Shown here: piece by piece, positions 61,287 through 64,000 of the stretch
Layout: each line of letters begins with the position of its first letter
Numbering within the stretch: position 1 is the first letter of the stretch
DNA from: Opitutales bacterium ASA1
GTDB lineage: Bacteria > Verrucomicrobiota > Verrucomicrobiia > Opitutales > Opitutaceae
Length of the DNA: 64,000 nt
NCBI GenBank assembly: GCA_036323555.1
Contig: AP028972.1
Span: 5,757,696 to 5,821,695, forward strand
Direction: 5' to 3'
The notes under the pieces: model-generated
The model's database searches: none
Told to the model about the DNA's origin: nothing
Seen by the model: the letters and a program-made list of their open reading frames with translations, nothing else
Translations under genes and position numbers: made by a program

Positions 61287-61918
61287 GCCCACTCACCCGC
61301 GCTCTCGCGCTGCTCGGACTGTTCGCCTACGTCTCACCGGCCGTTCGTGTCGTTCACGCCCAAGTCGGCGTCACCACGCCCTCCGAGACGATCATCACCA
61401 GTGAAGGCCCGCTCCAGATGCGCAACGACGGCGTCGAGGCCTACTTCGTCATGACCGACAAGGTCCGCCTCGTCGGCACGAACCTCGAGGTCACCTGCGA
61501 CAAACTCGAGGTGTTCGCCGAAACCAAGAAGGACGAAGGCGCCTCCGCCGACGCGAAAGGCTTCGGCGGCATCGGCGGCATCCGCCGCATCCTAGCCACC
61601 GGCAACGTCGTCATCGTCCAAGAAGGCCGTCGCGCCACCGCCGGTCGCGCCGAGGTCCTCCCCCTCGAGGACAAGATCGAACTCACCGAAAACCCCGCCG
61701 TCACCGATCCGCAAGGCACGATGGAAGGCTCCCGCATCGAGATCTTCCGCGGCGAACAAAACGCCGTCGTCCACGACCCGAAGGTCCTCCTCCGCGCGCT
61801 CCCCAATCTCGGTTTCCCGCGGCAGCCGGGCGACCCCGCACCTTCGTCCACGCCTTCGACCGACACCTCCGCCGACACACCGCCCGCCCAGCAACCGCCT
61901 CCTCCCTCCGCGCCGTGA
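61283..61918 (+). CDS. lptA: LptA-like LPS transport periplasmic bridge protein
   Basis: A 211-residue OstA-family protein. A signal peptide ends near VHAQ, TTPSETIITSEGPLQMRNDGVEAYFVMTDKVRLVGTNLEVTCDKLEVFAE is the first jellyroll layer, RRILATGNVVIVQEGRRATAGRAEVLPLEDKIELTENPAVTDPQGTMEGSRIEIFRGE repeats the pattern. The C-terminal ~35 residues are Pro/Thr-rich and unlikely to fold. It bridges the periplasm to the outer membrane LptD. Start overlaps lptC; its stop overlaps the lptB GTG start. Confidence 0.88.
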   Translation: MSPLTRALALLGLFAYVSPAVRVVHAQVGVTTPSETIITSEGPLQMRNDGVEAYFVMTDKVRLVGTNLEVTCDKLEVFAETKKDEGASADAKGFGGIGGIRRILATGNVVIVQEGRRATAGRAEVLPLEDKIELTENPAVTDPQGTMEGSRIEIFRGEQNAVVHDPKVLLRALPNLGFPRQPGDPAPSSTPSTDTSADTPPAQQPPPPSAP

Positions 61919-62694
61919 ACGCGCCCGCCGCAGACACTCCCCCGACCGCCTCCGCGGAAGGCGCGCGCCCTGCGCTCACGATTCAGACGCGCGATCTCGC
62001 CAAGACCTACGCCAAACGCCCCGTCGTCAAAGGCGTCAACCTTCGCGTCGCCTCCGGAGAAGTGGTCGGCCTGTTGGGCCCCAACGGCGCCGGCAAGACG
62101 ACCACGTTCTACATGATCGTCGGCCTCGTCCCCGCCACCGCGGGCGACGTCCTTCTCGACGACCAGCCCATCACCCGCCTGCGCATGCACCAACGCGCGC
62201 GCATGGGCCTCGGCTACCTCCCGCAAGAAGCCAGCATCTTCCGCAAACTCTCCGTCGAAGAAAACGTCCGCGCCATCGCCGAAACGCTCCCGCTCGCCAA
62301 GACGCAGCGCAACGAACTCGTGGCCCGGCAGCTCGAGGAACTCGGCCTCACCCACCTCGCGAAGCAAAAGGCCTACACACTCTCCGGCGGCGAGCGTCGA
62401 CGCCTCGAGATCGCCCGCGCCCTCGTCACCGACCCTGCGTTCCTGCTCATGGACGAGCCCTTCAGCGGCGTCGACCCCATCTCCGTCGCCGAAGTCCAGC
62501 GCATCGTCCTCTCGCTCAAGGCCCGCGGTATCGGGATTCTCATTACGGATCACAACGTCCGCGAGACGCTCCGCATCGTCGACCGCGCCTACCTCATCCA
62601 CGACGGGCGCGTCCTCTCCGAAGGCACCAGCGACTTCCTCATCAACGATCCCCAGAGCCGCAAGTTCTACCTCGGCGAAAACTTCAACCTCTGA
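61915..62694 (+). CDS. lptB: LPS export ABC transporter ATPase LptB
   Basis: A 259-residue ATPase starting at GTG 61915. VVGLLGPNGAGKTTTFYMIVGLVPATAGDVLLDDQPITRLRMHQRARMGLGYLPQEASIFRKLSVEENVRAI contains Walker A and the LptB-specific Q-loop run; TLSGGERRRLEIARALVTDPAFLLMDEPFSGVDPISV holds the signature motif and Walker B; ITDHNVRETLRIVDRAYLIHDGRV the switch His. It powers LPS extraction with LptF/G. About 20 extra N-terminal residues precede the ATPase core. hprK follows after 34 bp. Confidence 0.97.
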   Translation: MNAPAADTPPTASAEGARPALTIQTRDLAKTYAKRPVVKGVNLRVASGEVVGLLGPNGAGKTTTFYMIVGLVPATAGDVLLDDQPITRLRMHQRARMGLGYLPQEASIFRKLSVEENVRAIAETLPLAKTQRNELVARQLEELGLTHLAKQKAYTLSGGERRRLEIARALVTDPAFLLMDEPFSGVDPISVAEVQRIVLSLKARGIGILITDHNVRETLRIVDRAYLIHDGRVLSEGTSDFLINDPQSRKFYLGENFNL

Positions 62695-62728
62695 TCCACC
62701 CTCGGCCACCCCACGCCGCACCGCCGCC

Positions 62729-63691
62729 ATGCCCACCCCGAAACGTCGCCAGACCGCCGGCATCACCGTCGAACACTTCTTCGAGGCTCATCGCGACAAG
62801 CTCCGGCTCGAACTCATCGCCGGCGCCAAAGGCATGCGCCGCATCATCCGCGAAGGCAGCGTCAACCGCCTCGCCCTCGCCCTCAGCGGCTTCTTCCGTT
62901 ACTTCGCCTACAAGCGCCTCCAAGTCATGGGCGCGGCGGAGATGAACTACCTCAAGACGCTCACCGCCAGCCGCCAAGAATACATCTTCACCGAACTCGC
63001 CCGCCGTCGCATCCCCTGCCTCGTCCTCTCGCGCAACTACCAAGGCACACCCGCCATGCTCCGCGTCGCCGAGCGTGCGAACCTCCCCGTGTTCCGCACG
63101 CCGCTCATCACGATGAACTTCATCAACGTGGCGACCCTCAGCATCGACAACGAGTTCGCCCCCTCCACCACCGAGCACGGCACGATGCTCGACATCAAAG
63201 GCATCGGCGTGCTCATCCGCGGCGACAGCGGCGTCGGCAAGAGCGAGTGCGCCCTCGCCCTCATCGAGCGCGGACACAGCCTCGTCGCCGACGATCTCAC
63301 CCGCATCCGCCTCCTCGACGAACGCGAACTCATCGCCTCCAGCCCCGACCTCAACCGCGGCCACATGGAGTGCCGCGGCATCGGCATCATCAACGTCGGC
63401 GAGATGTTCGGCATCCGCTCCGTCCGCCGCGAGAAACGCATCGACATGGTCGTCACCCTCCGGGAGTTCGGTGCCGACGCCGTGGAGGAGCGCACCGGCC
63501 TCGACGAAGGCACTTTCGACATCCTCGGCCAGCGTCTCCCCCACGTGGAACTCTTCGTCCGACCCGGCCGCGACATCGCTCGCCTCGTCGAGGTCGCCTC
63601 CCTCGTCCAAGCCCTCAAGAAGATGGGCCACGACCCCGCCAAGGAGTTCAACGACCGCCTCATCGCCTACATGGCCGAACAGGAAAAATGA
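62729..63691 (+). CDS. hprK: HPr kinase/phosphorylase
   Basis: A 320-residue HprK. The N-terminal ~130 residues form the usual regulatory domain; the kinase has GDSGVGKSECALALIERGH (Walker A, residues 165-172), LVADDLTRI, HMECRGIGIINVGEMFGI (HprK signature) and RREKRIDMVVTLREFGADAVEERTGLDEGTFDILGQRLPHVELFVRPGRDIARLVEVASLVQAL. It phosphorylates HPr or an HPr-like protein on a serine. In Gram-negatives it often sits with rpoN, hpf and ptsN; those are absent here between lptB and hprK. No PTS gene is in the window. Confidence 0.95.
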   Translation: MPTPKRRQTAGITVEHFFEAHRDKLRLELIAGAKGMRRIIREGSVNRLALALSGFFRYFAYKRLQVMGAAEMNYLKTLTASRQEYIFTELARRRIPCLVLSRNYQGTPAMLRVAERANLPVFRTPLITMNFINVATLSIDNEFAPSTTEHGTMLDIKGIGVLIRGDSGVGKSECALALIERGHSLVADDLTRIRLLDERELIASSPDLNRGHMECRGIGIINVGEMFGIRSVRREKRIDMVVTLREFGADAVEERTGLDEGTFDILGQRLPHVELFVRPGRDIARLVEVASLVQALKKMGHDPAKEFNDRLIAYMAEQEK

Positions 63692-64000
63692 CCCCTCCGC
63701 GACCGTGCCTTCTGCATCTCGACAGCCGCTCGGCACCTCCTTCATGCAACCAAAAAACACGCCGAGTTTTCCGCACGGGCGTGTGAACAAGTTGTCCAAA
63801 AGTTCGCCTTGAAAACCCCTGTTGCATGATCGTTACTCGCCGCTCCTTTCGCGCTGCTTCCTCCGTCCTGAAAGGCGTTCTTTCTCCTCTCACGGTCACA
63901 CGAGCCCACCCGTTCCGAATCCCACCCCAACCACCTCTCCACCAACGGCTTCCGTTCAATCCTTCGTGATGAACTCCTCCGCCGTCGGTGTAGTATCCAT
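63692..64000. other. Right-edge intergenic region
   Basis: No gene is supported in this 309-bp stretch. It contains a minus-strand terminator-like hairpin (63752-63784). An ATG at 63969 (reading MNSSAVGVVS) is in an open frame to the window edge and might begin the next gene, but 10 codons are too few to judge. A short frame at 63827 ends after 47 codons and has no recognisable features. Confidence 0.4.
63752..63784 (-). terminator. Minus-strand intrinsic terminator-like hairpin
   Basis: ACACGCC (63757-63763) pairs with GGCGTGT (63778-63784) over a 14-base loop; on the minus strand the stem runs into six Ts (63752-63757). Oriented leftward, it would stop transcripts coming from the right, although no minus-strand gene ending here is recognised in the window. 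Confidence 0.45.

Noticed and set aside
63782-63796. DnaA-box-like TGTGAACAA and TTGTCCAAA near the right edge as an origin
   Set aside because: Each has one or two mismatches, there is no cluster of boxes, AT-rich element or dnaA gene, and the surrounding genes are not typical origin neighbours.

Overview
This 64 kb window is GC-rich chromosomal DNA from a Gram-negative bacterium. LPS export genes (lptC, lptA, lptB and an LptF/G-type permease), KdsC, a class III type IV pilin, VCBS- and TPR-rich secreted or membrane proteins, and a ribosome silencing factor with a histone H1-like tail together suggest Verrucomicrobiota, most likely Opitutales. The taxonomic call is an inference from gene content, not from a marker gene. 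No rRNA, tRNA, CRISPR array, transposase or phage gene was seen. Most of the long antisense frames are artefacts of high GC at third codon positions.

Layout. 1-6 kb: a truncated long-chain acyl-CoA synthetase, a small Cys-cluster protein, a coupled VCBS / TPR / thpR trio, and a TVP38-family membrane protein. 6-23 kb: an extracellular glycan locus with an O-antigen ligase/polymerase-like protein, a polyprenyl-phosphate sugar transferase as initiator, at least five glycosyltransferases, three methyltransferases (one fused to a GT2), a Wzx-like flippase and a GT-C-type membrane enzyme. An AbiEii-like nucleotidyltransferase with a small overlapping partner gene sits inside it. 23-31 kb: type IV pilin, DUF481 protein, UDP-sugar enzymes (UXS-like, Ugd), a COG4091 oxidoreductase and two more glycan-related genes. 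31-35.6 kb: a divergent sigma-70 factor, nadD, rsfS, and an EF-G-like GTPase behind a terminator-like leader.

35.7-48 kb is the standout region: three tightly packed co-directional genes for a compact hybrid NRPS-PKS. They encode a degenerate stand-alone adenylation-like protein, an A-PCP loading protein, and a 2974-residue KS-AT-ACP-aminotransferase-C-A-PCP-TE megasynthase. Read literally, the line loads an amino acid, extends it once with malonyl-CoA, transaminates the beta-keto group to a beta-amine, condenses a second amino acid, and releases the product with an unusual thioesterase (Cys nucleophile, no Asp at the usual place). The predicted product is a small beta,gamma-diamino acid-containing pseudo-dipeptide. 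I do not recognise it as a described pathway.

48-64 kb is mostly housekeeping: an LptF/G-type permease, an NSS transporter with its MetS-like small subunit, a cupin, rph, sucCD with a clear terminator, a short BLUF photoreceptor opposite an Hsp20 gene, an AEC-family permease, rpiB, a metallo-hydrolase, a fused E1 alpha-beta 2-oxoacid dehydrogenase, then kdsC-lptC-lptA-lptB-hprK. This last run resembles the proteobacterial lpt-rpoN-ptsN-hprK order with the middle genes missing.
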